Shown here: one piece after another, positions 11,096 through 21,154 of the stretch
Layout: the number at the start of each line of letters is the position of its first letter
How positions within the stretch are numbered: the first letter of the stretch is position 1
Source of the DNA: Gnetum montanum
Taxonomy: Eukaryota; Streptophyta; Gnetopsida; Gnetales; Gnetaceae
NCBI GenBank assembly: GCA_015680685.1
Contig: MNCI01006835.1
Coordinates: 80,182-144,181 of the forward strand
Direction of reading: 5' to 3'
Length of the DNA: 64,000 nucleotides
Position numbers and translations under genes: made by a program
The notes under the pieces: generated by a model
What the model saw: the letters and a program-made list of their open reading frames with translations, nothing else
Told to the model about the DNA's origin: nothing
Databases searched by the model: none

Positions 11096-12690
11096 GCGTG
11101 GGCACTTGTCCCTTGGTTGTGATGGTCATTCATTCCTTGGGTGCCTCGGTTTGGGTACCATCTGTAATCAAACATAACCACCCATTAGACCATTCATAAG
11201 TAGCTTAAGATGGTTTGTATATACCTTCTCAGTTTGACCAAGTTATGTTGTTGGTACAAGCACATTGATAAGTCTTCTGGAGCATTAATTTATGGGTTAG
11301 GGCCAAAGTTTTCATAATTAATCAATTAATTAACTAATCAATTAATTATAGTTAATTTCACAAAGGCACCACCCCCCATGACTGAGAGCATACCTTCGGT
11401 TGTGTAAATGGGCAAGGATCAGTTGATGCAGACTTGTGATGGAGTGTAGGTATGTTGGGAAAGGTTAGGCAAATAAAATGGAAAAAACTCTCCTCAATTT
11501 GGATTCCAAATGATAAAATTTTCAAAGTGCATCGGGTGTATATATAGGGTGTAGGCGCTGCGTCGATGGGGCCGCATATACGCAGTCGCGTATACACAGT
11601 CACTGCATTGATGGGACCTTGTATACACAGGGGTGCTGACCCATTGACCAGCATTGACCAACCTAGAAAAAGCCCGAAATGAGAAATTTGAAACACGAAA
11701 TTAGGGCGGTTGAAGCACAGGAGAGACCTAAGCATGGCTGAGGACATGAGGAAGGGAATTAAGCTCGAAAAAGAGACAAAATAGGAGAACGAGACTCAGA
11801 AAGAACTCCGCAGGGAATAAATCGAGCGATGGGACCCGAAAACTAGTCAACCACGAAATCCAAAGGAGGGGAGGCTTAACAAGTGGGACCAAGGAGATGT
11901 AGGTGGGTCCTTTCCATAGCAAGCCATAGCCTTGGTAGCCCTTGCATAGCCCTCAACACTGGGGTCCTTGGGCCCCAGGGCCAAGAAATGGTGGTCGTCG
12001 ATTAAGACTCCTACCTAAGAGATCCTACCAAGGCATGAGAAACCCATGGATACCATGACATACCTTCACGACATAAGATAGGTAGTGAGGTTAGTGACGA
12101 AGAGAACTGGGTGAGGAGAGAGAGATGAGAGAATGGTATTCCGATCATCGATCACATGAAACCCCATGTGTAAATGTGGTTAAGTGACCCAGTAGAACCG
12201 TTCCTGAGTTTAGACCCAAAACCATCCGCATTCAATGACATCACAGCAATAGACGAAGTCCCGACCATCCCCTAAGGAAGCAAGAATGACCCCATAGAGA
12301 ACCACCACTCCAACAAATGTGAGAGGAAGGAAGTAGAACAGGACGAAGTTAGAGGGGATCAAGGAAGTCCCATAACTAGTACGGTGGCCCGTTAGAGGTA
12401 GTCTAAGGGGTGTGCTTTGAATTCCCACACAGTGATATACTTTTTTCTTTTTCTTTTTCGGGGGAACCACACCATGCAAAGACCCATGCATGTTCACATG
12501 CATTCGACCAAGGGGTGTGCTTTGAATCCTCATGTTTTATTTTTTTTAAATTTTTTAGTGAGGACCACATCATGCGAGGTCGAACTGCCCAGAAGCTTCC
12601 ATGGAGAGAAGGACGTAGGGTGGTAGGAAATTCATAAGTACATACCAACAACCTCAGAGGGCAGAATAGAGTAATGAATATGGCATTCCC
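11096..12690 (-). other. Spacer between integrase and post-pol ORF of B
   Basis: No convincing coding frame. It holds a TTAATTAATT-rich stretch (11318-11352), a purine tract on the minus strand (11369-11386), and a block at 11535-11650 with TATATATAG followed by GCATATACGCAG motifs. That block resembles the U3 end of the B LTRs, suggesting captured or relic LTR sequence. A two-copy tandem repeat lies at its right end. Confidence 0.55.
12409..12590. repeat. Two-copy tandem duplication in the B spacer
   Basis: AAGGGGTGTGCTTTGAAT recurs at about 12409 and 12520. Each copy is followed by a T-rich run and then by GGAACCACACCATGC or GGACCACATCATGCG. The unit is roughly 110 bp. Confidence 0.65.
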
Positions 12691-13330
12691 CTTGAAGTCA
12701 CACCCAATTCAAACCATTGGGTCATCCCCGAGTCTAGGAACGAGAAAAGTCATACATCAATTAAAATGTTGTTAAGTGAAGGGGTTGCATGTTCTCAATA
12801 GAGGGAAAACCATGGAGTAGTTGAATATGTGGATGACGTGAACTCATTGCTGATTTTATGAGCAAAAAGTAGACATAAATTCCAAAAAGAACCATGTGAG
12901 GGCGGAAGCTAGACAACTAGGCGGACAAGTGCACATGACCCATCGCAACGAAAACCATCCACGCCAAACATCTGAAGACAACAAGATGATAAATTAGCAA
13001 TTACAAAAAAAATAAAACAATCACAAAGAAATGAAAAATAAGTAAAGAAAGGAAAAATGTACAAAGAATTTGCAAATGTATAAATGATGGTGAAAAACAA
13101 AAAAGTGTAAAACAATAAATGTAAAACAAAAAATAACAAAACAGTGAGGGGTGTAGTGGAAAGGATCAGCAGGGAGGATGGTCTCCCCCATGACTGGGTG
13201 GAAAGGAGNTAAAAAATAACAAAACGGCGAGGGGTGTAGTGGAAAGGATCAGCAAGGAGGATGGTCTCCCCATGACTGGGTGGAAAGGAGGAGACATGAA
13301 AAATGGAGCATGGCTAACCTGGTAATGACG
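12690..13330 (-). other. Conserved post-integrase non-coding block of B
   Basis: Aligns with 3575-4150 of element C, including the A-rich part and the CATGACT-CCCCC tract. No ORF. It contains the single-N join at 13209 with a duplicated 79-bp flank. Confidence 0.6.
13130..13291. other. Single-N join flanked by a duplicated contig end
   Basis: About 79 bases ending GACTGGGTGGAAAGGAG before the N at 13209 are repeated almost exactly after it (from TAAAAAATAACAAAAC). This is what an unmerged overlap between two contigs looks like. The doubled purine tract here is probably one tract. Confidence 0.8.
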
Positions 13331-14500
13331 AGGTGATTGTACTGGTTGAGTAGAGTTTGTGGAAAGGTTTCAGTTGTTGGTGGTTGACTAATTGTGTTCT
13401 GGTGGGATCCACAGGTTTGTGGATGAGCAAGGCCCCAAATGGAAAGGTTTCGAAGATAATGTAAGGTCCCTCTGACAATGTTTGAAACTTGGTCGGTTAG
13501 GATACATGTGAGGGGTTCCAATACAACACTTTGCCTCCACTTCTAAATGTGACCTTCCGAGTCCTAAGATTGTGTCGTTTTTTGTTGTAGGCCTTGTGGA
13601 TCTCATTGGAGGACAGGGCCACTAATCAGTTCTCATCTAGCACACTTAAATTGATCAGTCGTTCATGTTGTGCTAGCGGGAGGTCAAGGCCTAAGTCACT
13701 GGCGATGGATAGTGTGTGGAGTTTGGCTTGAATTGGAAGTAGTGGCAACTTTCTGTACACTAACTCATAGGGAGAGTACCCTACAGGAAGTTTCCAAGTG
13801 GAGCGATAGGCCCATAGGGCATCATTAAGCTTAGTGCTCCAATCCCTTCTGTATTTGCTGATGGTTCAGGTAAGGATCTTGGTGATCTCCCTATTGGTAA
13901 CTTCGGCCTACCCGTTAGCTTGGGGGTGATAGGGAGTTGTAGATTTATGCATTACCCTTAAGCGTTGCATGAGTTTTTGAAAAGTGACACCCATAAAATG
14001 AGTTCCATTATTAGAAATGAGTGCACATGGCACTCCAAACCTGTTAATGATTTTTTGTTGGACAAATCATGCGATGGTGTTGGAAGAATAGTCAATGACG
14101 GTTGCTACTTTTGCCCACTTTGAACAATGGTCCATAGCTATGATGATGTATGCCTTTCCATTTGATAGGGGTGTGATGGATCCCATGAAGTCAATACCCC
14201 AGATGTCGAAGGGCTCCAGTGGTTGGATCCACTGTTGAGGTTCCTCCAACCATGCCATCGTTCCACCATCCCTCTGGCATCATTCGTAGGAGCGGGTGAA
14301 CCATTGGGCATCCTTGAAAAGTGTAGGGTAGTAATACCCTACAAGCAAGATCTTAATGGTAGTGCAGCATCCAGCATAGTGGCCCCCACAAGGGCCCTCA
14401 TGAGCATCCTGGAGGATGTGCAACGTATCATCATCAGGGACACACCATCGAACCAAGCCATCTGTGCACACCTTGTAAAGGTGGCCATTGATTTCCATGA
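13300..14500 (-). pseudogene. Integrase of element B
   Basis: The zinc-binding domain is at 14498-14280, with HEGPCGGHYAGCCTTIK and a following Cys pair region. The core starts at 14258 with FDIWGIDFMGSITPLSNG (first Asp present). The second catalytic site reads ALISNNGTHFMG near 14000, Asp to Asn, as in element C. The third site reads PYHPQANG, then a stop, then AEVTNREIT, so the Glu is kept. The C-terminal part near 13560-13340 gives KVLYWNPSH, GPYIIFETFPFGAL and HKPVDPTRTQL. It follows RNase H directly, as in a normal gypsy polyprotein. Non-functional because of the stops and the Asp-to-Asn change. Confidence 0.88.
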
Positions 14501-14529
14501 AACACTTAGTCTTATGGAGAAATTGCTAT

Positions 14530-15109
14530 TTCTATCGATGGTTCCACTCCTTAGGTAGCTCCTGGGTTGTGAGGTAGGTGAGGATGCGGCAAAACCAAGG
14601 GAATTCCTTGGGCACTTGTAGATCAATTGCACCTGTGAAGAGGAGTTCATTTGAAAATTGGTCAGATAAGGGCTCCTCCTCTTCTACGTCATCCCATCGC
14701 AACCGAGACAAATGGTCAGTAACCACATTCTTAGTCCCCTTCCTATCTACCATGGTAAAATCAAACTCATGAAGAATCACCAACCACCGGATAATGCGGG
14801 GGCTCATCGTTGGTTTTTTCATTAGGAACCGGATAGCACTATGGTCAGTATGCACAACACCTCGTATTTGAGCACATAGTGCTAGAATTTATCCAAGGTG
14901 AACACCACCGCCATTAACTCCTTTTCGGTGGTGGTGTAGTTCAATTGAGCACCCACATTGCTACGGATTGCACAGTGGATATAATAAGGACGTTTCTGAT
15001 CATCACACTGTGTAAGCACAGCTCCCATGGCGAAGTTGGATGCGTCCTTCATAATGTGAAAGGGTCTGAACCAATCAAGGGCTTGTAGAACTAGAGTTTC
15101 TATGAGTTT
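14530..15109 (-). pseudogene. RNase H of element B
   Basis: The recognisable end of RNase H lies at 14855-14700: MHTDHSAIRFLMKKP, then SPRIIRWLVILHEFDF and NVVTDHLSRL, the standard C-terminal RNase H signature of plant gypsy elements. The section 15100-14880 is degraded. The frame changes between the RT block (ending 15110) and this block, showing an indel. RNase H removes the RNA strand during reverse transcription. The stretch 14690-14530 (WDDVEEEEPLSDQF) is the linker into integrase. Confidence 0.82.
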
Positions 15110-15961
15110 CTATATCAGCACTTGGAATGCAGACTCACACTTCTTGGTGTAGATGAATGGAGCGTCCTTCTTTGTCAGCTCTACCAATGTCTTGGAGATC
15201 TTCAAGAAGTTTTCAATGAATCGTCGATAGTAACTAGTGTGTCCAAGGAATGACTGAACATCTTTGATGGTACTTGGTTGGTAGGTGATTCCTTGGATAA
15301 CTTTGATCTTTTCAGGATTTACGCTAATCCCTGTTTGTGAGATGTGATGCCCCAACATAATGTCCTCTTGGACCATCAAATGGCTCTTCTACCAATTGAG
15401 CCGCAGATTGGTGTCTACACACATTTTTAGAACCTGCTCCAGATAGTCCAAGGCTTGCTCGAACATGGCCCCATAGGTGGAGAATTCATCCATGAAGACT
15501 TCCACCCCATTGCCGATTTGTTGCTGGAAGATGCTTAGGACAAGATGTTGGAATGTAGCGGGTGTATTGCAAAGGCCAAAGGGCATCTTCTTGTATGCGA
15601 AAGTTCCCCATGGACTCGTGAAAGTAGTTTTGGCCTGGTCCTCTGATGCTATTTAAATTTGGTTTTAACCACTATAACCATCCAAAAAGCTGTAGTAGCG
15701 GTGCCCTGCTATGGTGTCCAACACTTGGTCCACAAATGGGAGTAGGAAGTGGTCCTTTAAGGTCATCATATTGAGCAACTGGAAATCAATGCAAACCCTC
15801 CACTTGCCACCTTTCTTGGGCACGATAATAAGTGGGCTAACCCATTTGCTATCAGCGACAGAATAGATAAATCCCACCTTTAGCAATTGTTCGATTTCAT
15901 CTTTTACCACTTGCTTCAATTTGGGATTCAGCCATCTTTGTGGCTGTTGTCGTGGCTTCAT
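15110..15961 (-). pseudogene. Reverse transcriptase of element B
   Basis: Three blocks in one frame: fingers/palm 15961-15665 (QVVKDEIEQLLKVGFIY, WVSPLIIVPKKGGKWRVCID, GHRYYSFLDGYSG), palm 15586-15389 (MPFGLCNTPATFQHLVLSIF, GVEVFMDEFSTYGAMFE) and thumb 15379-15110 (QSFLGHTSYYRRFIENF). SFLDGYSG keeps the first catalytic Asp. The usual F-x-D-D reads F-M-D-E, with Glu at the second position. Stops separate the blocks. RT copies the RNA into DNA inside the particle. Order and spacing match other Ty3/gypsy RTs. Confidence 0.9.
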
Positions 15962-16459
15962 GGAAGGGTCAAGATAGATCTAATGCTGGTAGACCCTAGG
16001 ATCAACTCCAGTCAACTCAGGATATGACCATGTGAATGCAGCAACCCATTTGTGTACCACCTCCAGCAACTTCTTCTTCTGTTCTAGAGCAAGGGTGGCA
16101 TTAATGATTATCAGCTTACCATTTTGCAAAAATGCATACTCTAAGTGAGCCAGTAAAGACTTTAACTCAAGGGGCTGTTATTTGAAGCTCTTAGGGATTT
16201 CTAGCTTCCCCCAGTCATCTTGGTCATCAACAGTGGAGACCTATTGATGAATCTCTTTCATTTCATCTCTGTTGTTGATGTAGGCTTGTATAAGCCCCTC
16301 TGATGGTTCCATGCATAATGTGCTGCTAGTAGGATCAGCTATCAACCATTAGGTGCCTTCTTGATTAGTGGCTGCTGCGTACAGGCACTGTTGAACAAGT
16401 GATTCCTCAATACATTGACTACACGCTTGAATAGATATCAGCTTAGCAGACCATAATTG
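15962..16459 (-). other. Protease-RT linker of element B
   Basis: Degraded coding linker on the minus strand. It corresponds to the linker of C near 6900-7210 (both end near a TGTGCTACT/TGTGCTGCTAG block). No independent feature seen. Confidence 0.5.
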
Positions 16460-17074
16460 CTACACACAGTTGCACCCTGAGTCACTGTACGCGATGCATG
16501 GGACATGTTTCTTCTCGATCTTCTCGAAAGGATTTTCCTTTAAAATTTCAATGGATAGATCGAGGAGGCCTAGTCGTATGTCCATTGTGCTTAGCCATGC
16601 CCTTCCCATGATGATTGGGAAGTTCCCCTTACAGTTCTCTACACAGATGACCAGGAAATCAGCAAGGTAGAACCACCAACAAATGATGGTCACAATGTCC
16701 TCCACCAATCCCAAGGGAACGGTGATGGAATGGTCTGCTAACTCAAGCTAGATGTTGGTCTTCTTTAGCGGGGGCAGGTTCCAGTTCTTGTACATATCGT
16801 GAGAGATCAAATTGACTCCTAACCCTGAGTCCTGAAGAGCTTTGCATGGCTCATTCCCTGCCACCTGAAGATAGATGAGGGGGCTTCTCAGATCAGTTAA
16901 TTTTCGGGGAAGGTGACCAGCCTTGATCCAATCGGTCACAGCATGCGTGAGCATGACCGTATGGACATTGGAGTGCTGTTGTTGTTGGCTTGGAGGCTGC
17001 TCTGGCGGTGGAATAGTGGAGGTGCTTGTAGGTTCAAAGGCACTGGCCACAGGTGTATGCGAGGGTATTGTCAA
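16460..17074 (-). pseudogene. Retropepsin-like aspartic protease of element B
   Basis: The leader is at 17074-16930 (Pro/Gln-rich, then LTHAVTDWIKAGHLPRKL). The active site is KALQDSGLGVNLISHDMY, with the catalytic D-S-G triad intact. After one stop the frame resumes with GLVEDIVTI, FLVICVENCKGNFPIIMGR and AWLSTMDIRLGLLDLSIE, the second half of a retropepsin fold. B is the only Athila-type copy in the window with an unchanged D-S-G; A reads N-S-G and C reads D-S-S. The reading frame is otherwise continuous from 17074 to 16460. Confidence 0.86.
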
Positions 17075-19230
17075 ATTGTTGGGCCGAAAAAAGGGACATT
17101 TTCATGGCTTCGGTTCCATTCCACTTAGCTGAGGTGCCTGTTGTAAGTTAACAGCCCTCGTAGTGTTTTGTTGTTGTGGCTATGGTGGTATTTCTCCCTG
17201 CATCAGAGGTGCAGGTGGAAGCTGAGTGGGATGTTGTGGAGGAGTGGCAGGAGAAGGTGATGGAGGGTAGAAGAGATGTGGGTTTTCCCCCTGGGGTGAT
17301 GGATATTGAGGGCAAAAATACTCTGAGGGATGGTAATGACTTTGAAAGGCCGCATGGTTGGAAGAGTCCCTTGGAGAGACTAGTTGCTGAACATAGTACC
17401 CATAGGGATCTAGCTATCTGTAAGGGTACTATTACCTTGGAGGTGGCATCCCCCATGTCTGTGGGTGCTGCCACTTGGATAGTATCCTTGCTGTTGCTGG
17501 TAGAACCAACTAGAATTGCCTTGTGGATAAGGCAACCTTTGGGGTGTTTGCCGTTGTGCCAAGTGAGGGTTCAGTGCATACACCCTAGACTCTTAAAGAT
17601 GCGACACCACAGGACAACATCCCTTAGGATGTTCATATTGGCATATGCCACATTCCTCATCCTCCTCAGTGTCAGAGTTTGCAACCTGCTCTGCTATAGC
17701 AACCTTGCCCTTACCCTGATGTTGGACACGTTCAACTTCATTCTTCTTGTGTCGATCATGGTCATTATCTTGTCCTCTGGACTTCTTTGCGATTTTCAAC
17801 ATGCTTTGGACCCTTTTGTCCAAAGAGTCCCACATCTTATCCACCTTTGCCAAAATTTCAAATGCGAACTTTTGTAATGGCAAGGTCTTTCAGTTTACTG
17901 CTGCTTCCAGCGATGATTCTTCCTCCGCATCACAAAAATGGACTTCCCTTTTCCTGAGGGAAGGATCTCGGTTGAATTCTTCTACACTCTCATTTTTTCT
18001 AAGTTCTTCTTCCTCCTTGGCCACCTATTCAATGAGGTGTTGCAATTGATGGGCTCTTAGCTTTGATAGTCATCCCTAGGTGTACATGCCAAGGGTCTTT
18101 TGCATTTCAAAACGGAGCCCATCAATGATGTGGTGAAGCTGTGCCCGCTGAGAGTAACCATGACTAGGACACCGATGAAACAATGAGTAGTACCTACTCA
18201 TGGTGGTATCCAAGGGTTTATGATTTCCTTATTTCCAGCCTTGGATCTGCCATCTCAGATTCGCCATTCTAGAGTACATTTGATACTTGTCATTGAAAAT
18301 TTCAAGCATCATACTCCATCTTCTGATTGANATGATCCATAGACTCACCTGCAGGCATTCCATGATGCCTGCACCCTGCAAAACATTGACAATGACTAGC
18401 AGAAGCTGAAGCTATTCCCTCGCACGCTCATCAAAGAAGCTGAAAGTTGGNGCTTGATTTGACTATCCTTCATGTGCCTACTAGGAATTTGAACTACCTC
18501 AGCGATCTGGAGCATACTCTGGGTAGCCAACAACGGCTCATTTGAATCATAATCTTGCTGAGGACCATGATTTCTATGATAATTCTAGCTATCTCTCCTT
18601 TCATGTCGGTGAGCATCACGTGATTTCTCGTGCGCTTCCTCACATTGTCCCTTCTGAACCTATTTTCCACCATCCTTTCGCTTCCTCCTACCTTGGTTAT
18701 GATCAGAGCCTTAGCTGGATGAAGGAGAAGGATAGCGAGAGGATGGAGAAGAAGGAGAAGGATCTCTCCCTCTACCCTGATGATGGTCCCAATCGTCCCG
18801 TTCATCTTTGCTATGCGAGCCTCCATCCCCTTGGGAATCTTGGCCACCTAGATGCTTGTAATGAATCATGGATTGGAGGACCTGCTGCCCCAGGGGAAGT
18901 TCAGTTGAATGGGTGTCATGAAAGACGGGATCCCCATCATCCTGCAACCCTTGTGAGAATAAGGGGTTACTAAATTGTTTCCCCTTCAGCTGTTCATATC
19001 TATCTACTTGCTGCTCATCTCTTTCTCGTTGAGCCTCAGTGGGACGATAGTCCCAGTAGTCATGGTCCTCCATGACATACTCTGCTCCAAGGTCCTAGAT
19101 GCCCAATCTGCCAATATTGTGAAATAGAATCGCAGGAGCTGATTAGTTAGGAGCGTGTACAATATTGCCTCCATGTCCCGCCATCATAGATGCTCATGCT
19201 GATGTAGGATGAACGTGAAATCAGGAACGC
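17075..19230 (-). pseudogene. Gag polyprotein of element B
   Basis: The N-terminus near 19230-19190 gives FTFILHQHEHLWWRDM. The block 19073-18711 reads MEDHDYWDYRPTEAQRERD and ends in a Ser/Pro-rich stretch. Next come Arg/His-rich text and LLATQSMLQIAEVVQIPSRH near 18520. Core residues WSMMLEIFNDKYQMYSRM are near 18310-18260 and LHHIIDGLRFEMQKTLG near 18120. The zinc knuckle CGICQYEHPKGCCPV is at about 17640-17600. After it lies a long Pro/Gln/Ser-rich tail (17590-17080). Gag builds the particle. The part 18332-18452 is inverted by an assembly fault. Many in-frame stops. Confidence 0.83.
18332..18452 (+). other. Mis-oriented 120-bp gag piece between two single Ns
   Basis: Both ends are marked by one N. 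Read on the plus strand, the piece encodes THLQAFHDACTLQNI, then KLKLFPRTLIKEAESW. That is the gag core missing from the surrounding minus-strand gag and expected exactly here, in the opposite orientation. It is a contig placed backwards. Confidence 0.88.
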
Positions 19231-19457
19231 ACTCATCGGGATGCTTGTACACCACCAACACTCCTGTGGCACCGGTGGGGTGGATATCTCCCTCCTACGA
19301 GAAGAAATATTGGACATTATATGGTCCATGTAATTGATGTACCTTACTACTAAATTTAATTCACCTAACATGCATAAATATCTCTATCCTGGGTTTGTTC
19401 CAATGACTTGAATGATAATTTCACTAAGGTTAGATGACGCATGTAAGACTTAACAGT

Positions 19458-19475
19458 TCCTTAGCAACGACGCCA
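19458..19475 (-). promoter_or_regulatory. Primer-binding site, tRNA-Asp type (element B)
   Basis: Minus strand TGGCGTCGTTGCTAAGGA matches the tRNA-Asp 3'-end complement at 14 of 18 positions. It lies one base from the 5' LTR. Confidence 0.83.
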
Positions 19476-19476
19476 A

Positions 19477-20377
19477 TGATGAGCAGCTAGGTATCCCTAC
19501 ATCCAACCATACGAATCATGGGCGTTCACACGTGACTCAATCGAATTCTATAGACTGTAAGCACTTAACATACACCAGGCCCTAACCAGTGAAACCCTTG
19601 GGTTAGAATGGTTGTTGTCTTCCTAATCTCACTTGTGATGTTCTAATTATGATGGTTAAGTGAGATTAAAGCTAATGATTTTTATATCTTTTTGCATATC
19701 TTTTGGCGAATAATTAACGTATAAAAATTAATGAATAAACTATTATCTAATCTCTAATTATCCTAACTTGTATTCTAACTATTCCTAGCATAAGTATCTG
19801 ATCCCATCTTTCGAACATGTTTTGAGCATCTCCTAACACTTCTGGGTGACCAGACGTTAAGCGTCACTGGGCTTACCAAGTGTTTGATTTATGTTCGAGG
19901 TGGTCGTACTTATGGCCTTTGCAAACTACAAATAAGTGATAATGATCAAGATGACAATAATAGAAACTTAAGTAATTAACAAGTAATTAACAAAGCATAA
20001 ACATCTTAAACTATTGAATGCATAAAATAGCTAAGTCCAAATGCTACAAGGAATGCTTGAATAGTTCGTCTTTATTGCCGTCATGCCAATGGGCTCAGAT
20101 ACATCAACACTCGAATAAAGAGTTGATCACTTTTCTTACATCTGCTGCGAGCACTTGGAAAATATTCTATCTCCTACGGGAACAAATTGCAAGAGCTTCA
20201 CTACAACTAACTGAAAGATGCCTAAATGAGGTGGAAGGCTCTCTTATTTATAAGCCAAGATAGGCGGCTGCGTAAGCGAGGCCACATTGACATAGGGAGG
20301 CTATGTCGATGGGCCCGCATCAACACGGTCGCATATACGCGGCCTAGTCGACGCATTGACTTTATGACACTTCATCA
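19477..20377 (-). repeat. 5' LTR of element B (901 bp)
   Basis: Same ends as the left LTR (TGATGAGCAGCTAG ... ACACTTCATCA). TATTTATA at 20245-20252 is the minus-strand TATA box that should start the element's RNA. The GCATATACGCGGCC motif block is at 20255-20360. The differences from the 3' LTR are mostly transitions. Confidence 0.93.
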
Positions 20378-20382
20378 GCGAT
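20378..20382. repeat. Target-site duplication of element B, right copy
   Basis: GCGAT, partner of GCCAT at 7211-7215. Element C sequence (CAATGACTGGGTGCC) resumes immediately. Confidence 0.8.
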
Positions 20383-21149
20383 CAATGACTGGGTGCCCTC
20401 TTGTTTTGTAGCTACTGTATACAGACACCTTTGAATTTCTACTTTTGGCACATACTGTTTGTATTTAAAGATAGATGCTTACTATACAATCCATAGTTTT
20501 TGCACAAAATTACACCTGGAATCGTTGTACGCAATGCATGGAACTCTCTTCTTCTTGATCTTTCCAAATGTATTTTCTTAAGATATCTTTAAGGAAAGAT
20601 CTCTTATGAAAATTCTTGCATCAATGGTACTTAGCCATGCCCTTTCCATGATGATTGGGAAATCCCCTTTGCAGTTCTCCACTTTCATTACCAAGAAGTC
20701 AGTAGGATAAGACCACCCACAAATAGTGGTCACAATGTCGTCTACCAATTCCAATGGAATAGTGATGGACTGGTCTGCTAATTCTAATCATATGTTGTTC
20801 TTCTTAAGAGGAGGTAGGTTTTAGGTGGTGTACATCTCATGAGAAATTAAATTAACACCAAAACTTGAATCGAGAAGAGCCTTACATGGTTCATTCCCAA
20901 CAATTTGTAAGTAAATTAGAGGACTTCCATGATCAGCTAACTTCCTAGGAAGGTTTCCTGCATAGATCTAATCAGACATAGTGTGAGTACTAATTATAAT
21001 ATGGATCCTTGGCAAATTTTGGCTTGAAGGAGGCCCAAAGGAATTTGATATGGAGGAAGACTATAGGGTTGAAAGAAATATCTTTTTTTGAGTGAGCATT
21101 CGACCCCTCCAATTGATGATTTAGTTGTAAATTAATAGCCCTCATGGTG
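20383..21149 (-). pseudogene. Retropepsin-like protease of element C
   Basis: On the minus strand from about 21000: NLPRKLADHGSPLIYLQIVG, then the active-site segment CKALLDSSFGVNLISHEMY, where the Gly of D-S-G is Ser. Next is SITIPLELVDDIVTTICG, then FPIIMGRAWLSTIDARIF, ending near VPCIAYNDSRCN at about 20510. It is the same domain as 16460-17074 in B, with more decay. It lies between the two later insertions: B cut it off from RT on the left and D from the gag C-terminus on the right. Two stops fall inside the active-site half. Confidence 0.83.
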
Positions 21150-21154
21150 TTACG
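21150..21154. repeat. Target-site duplication of element D, left copy
   Basis: TTACG before the LTR start TGAAACACC. The partner is TTACA at 31032-31036. Confidence 0.78.

Larger units (their letters stand above)
7216..20377 (-). mobile_element. Element B: complete Athila-like retrotransposon, 13.2 kb
   Basis: Two LTRs of 899 and 901 bp in direct orientation enclose, on the minus strand, PBS, gag, protease, RT, RNase H, integrase, a long spacer, a 2.8-kb post-pol ORF and a PPT. The LTRs differ at roughly 8-10% of positions by eye, mostly transitions, so the insertion is old. All genes carry stops. It is the youngest visible insertion in this part of element C, and C sequence resumes on both sides. 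Large size and an extra post-pol ORF are usual for Athila elements. It contains single-N joins at about 13209, 18332 and 18452. Confidence 0.92.

Noticed and set aside
12903-13139. Hydrophobic Phe/Leu-rich minus-strand frame as a membrane protein
   Set aside because: It arises from an A-rich non-coding tract read in reverse, and element C has the same tract without an open frame.
17176-17877. A 233-codon open frame on the plus strand
   Set aside because: It is antisense to the gag tail and zinc knuckle of B, which explain the sequence on the minus strand. Its peptide has no domain.
18494-18847. 117-codon minus-strand frame in B gag
   Set aside because: Wrong phase. The gag phase reads Ser/Pro-rich then Arg/His-rich sequence, as in copy A.
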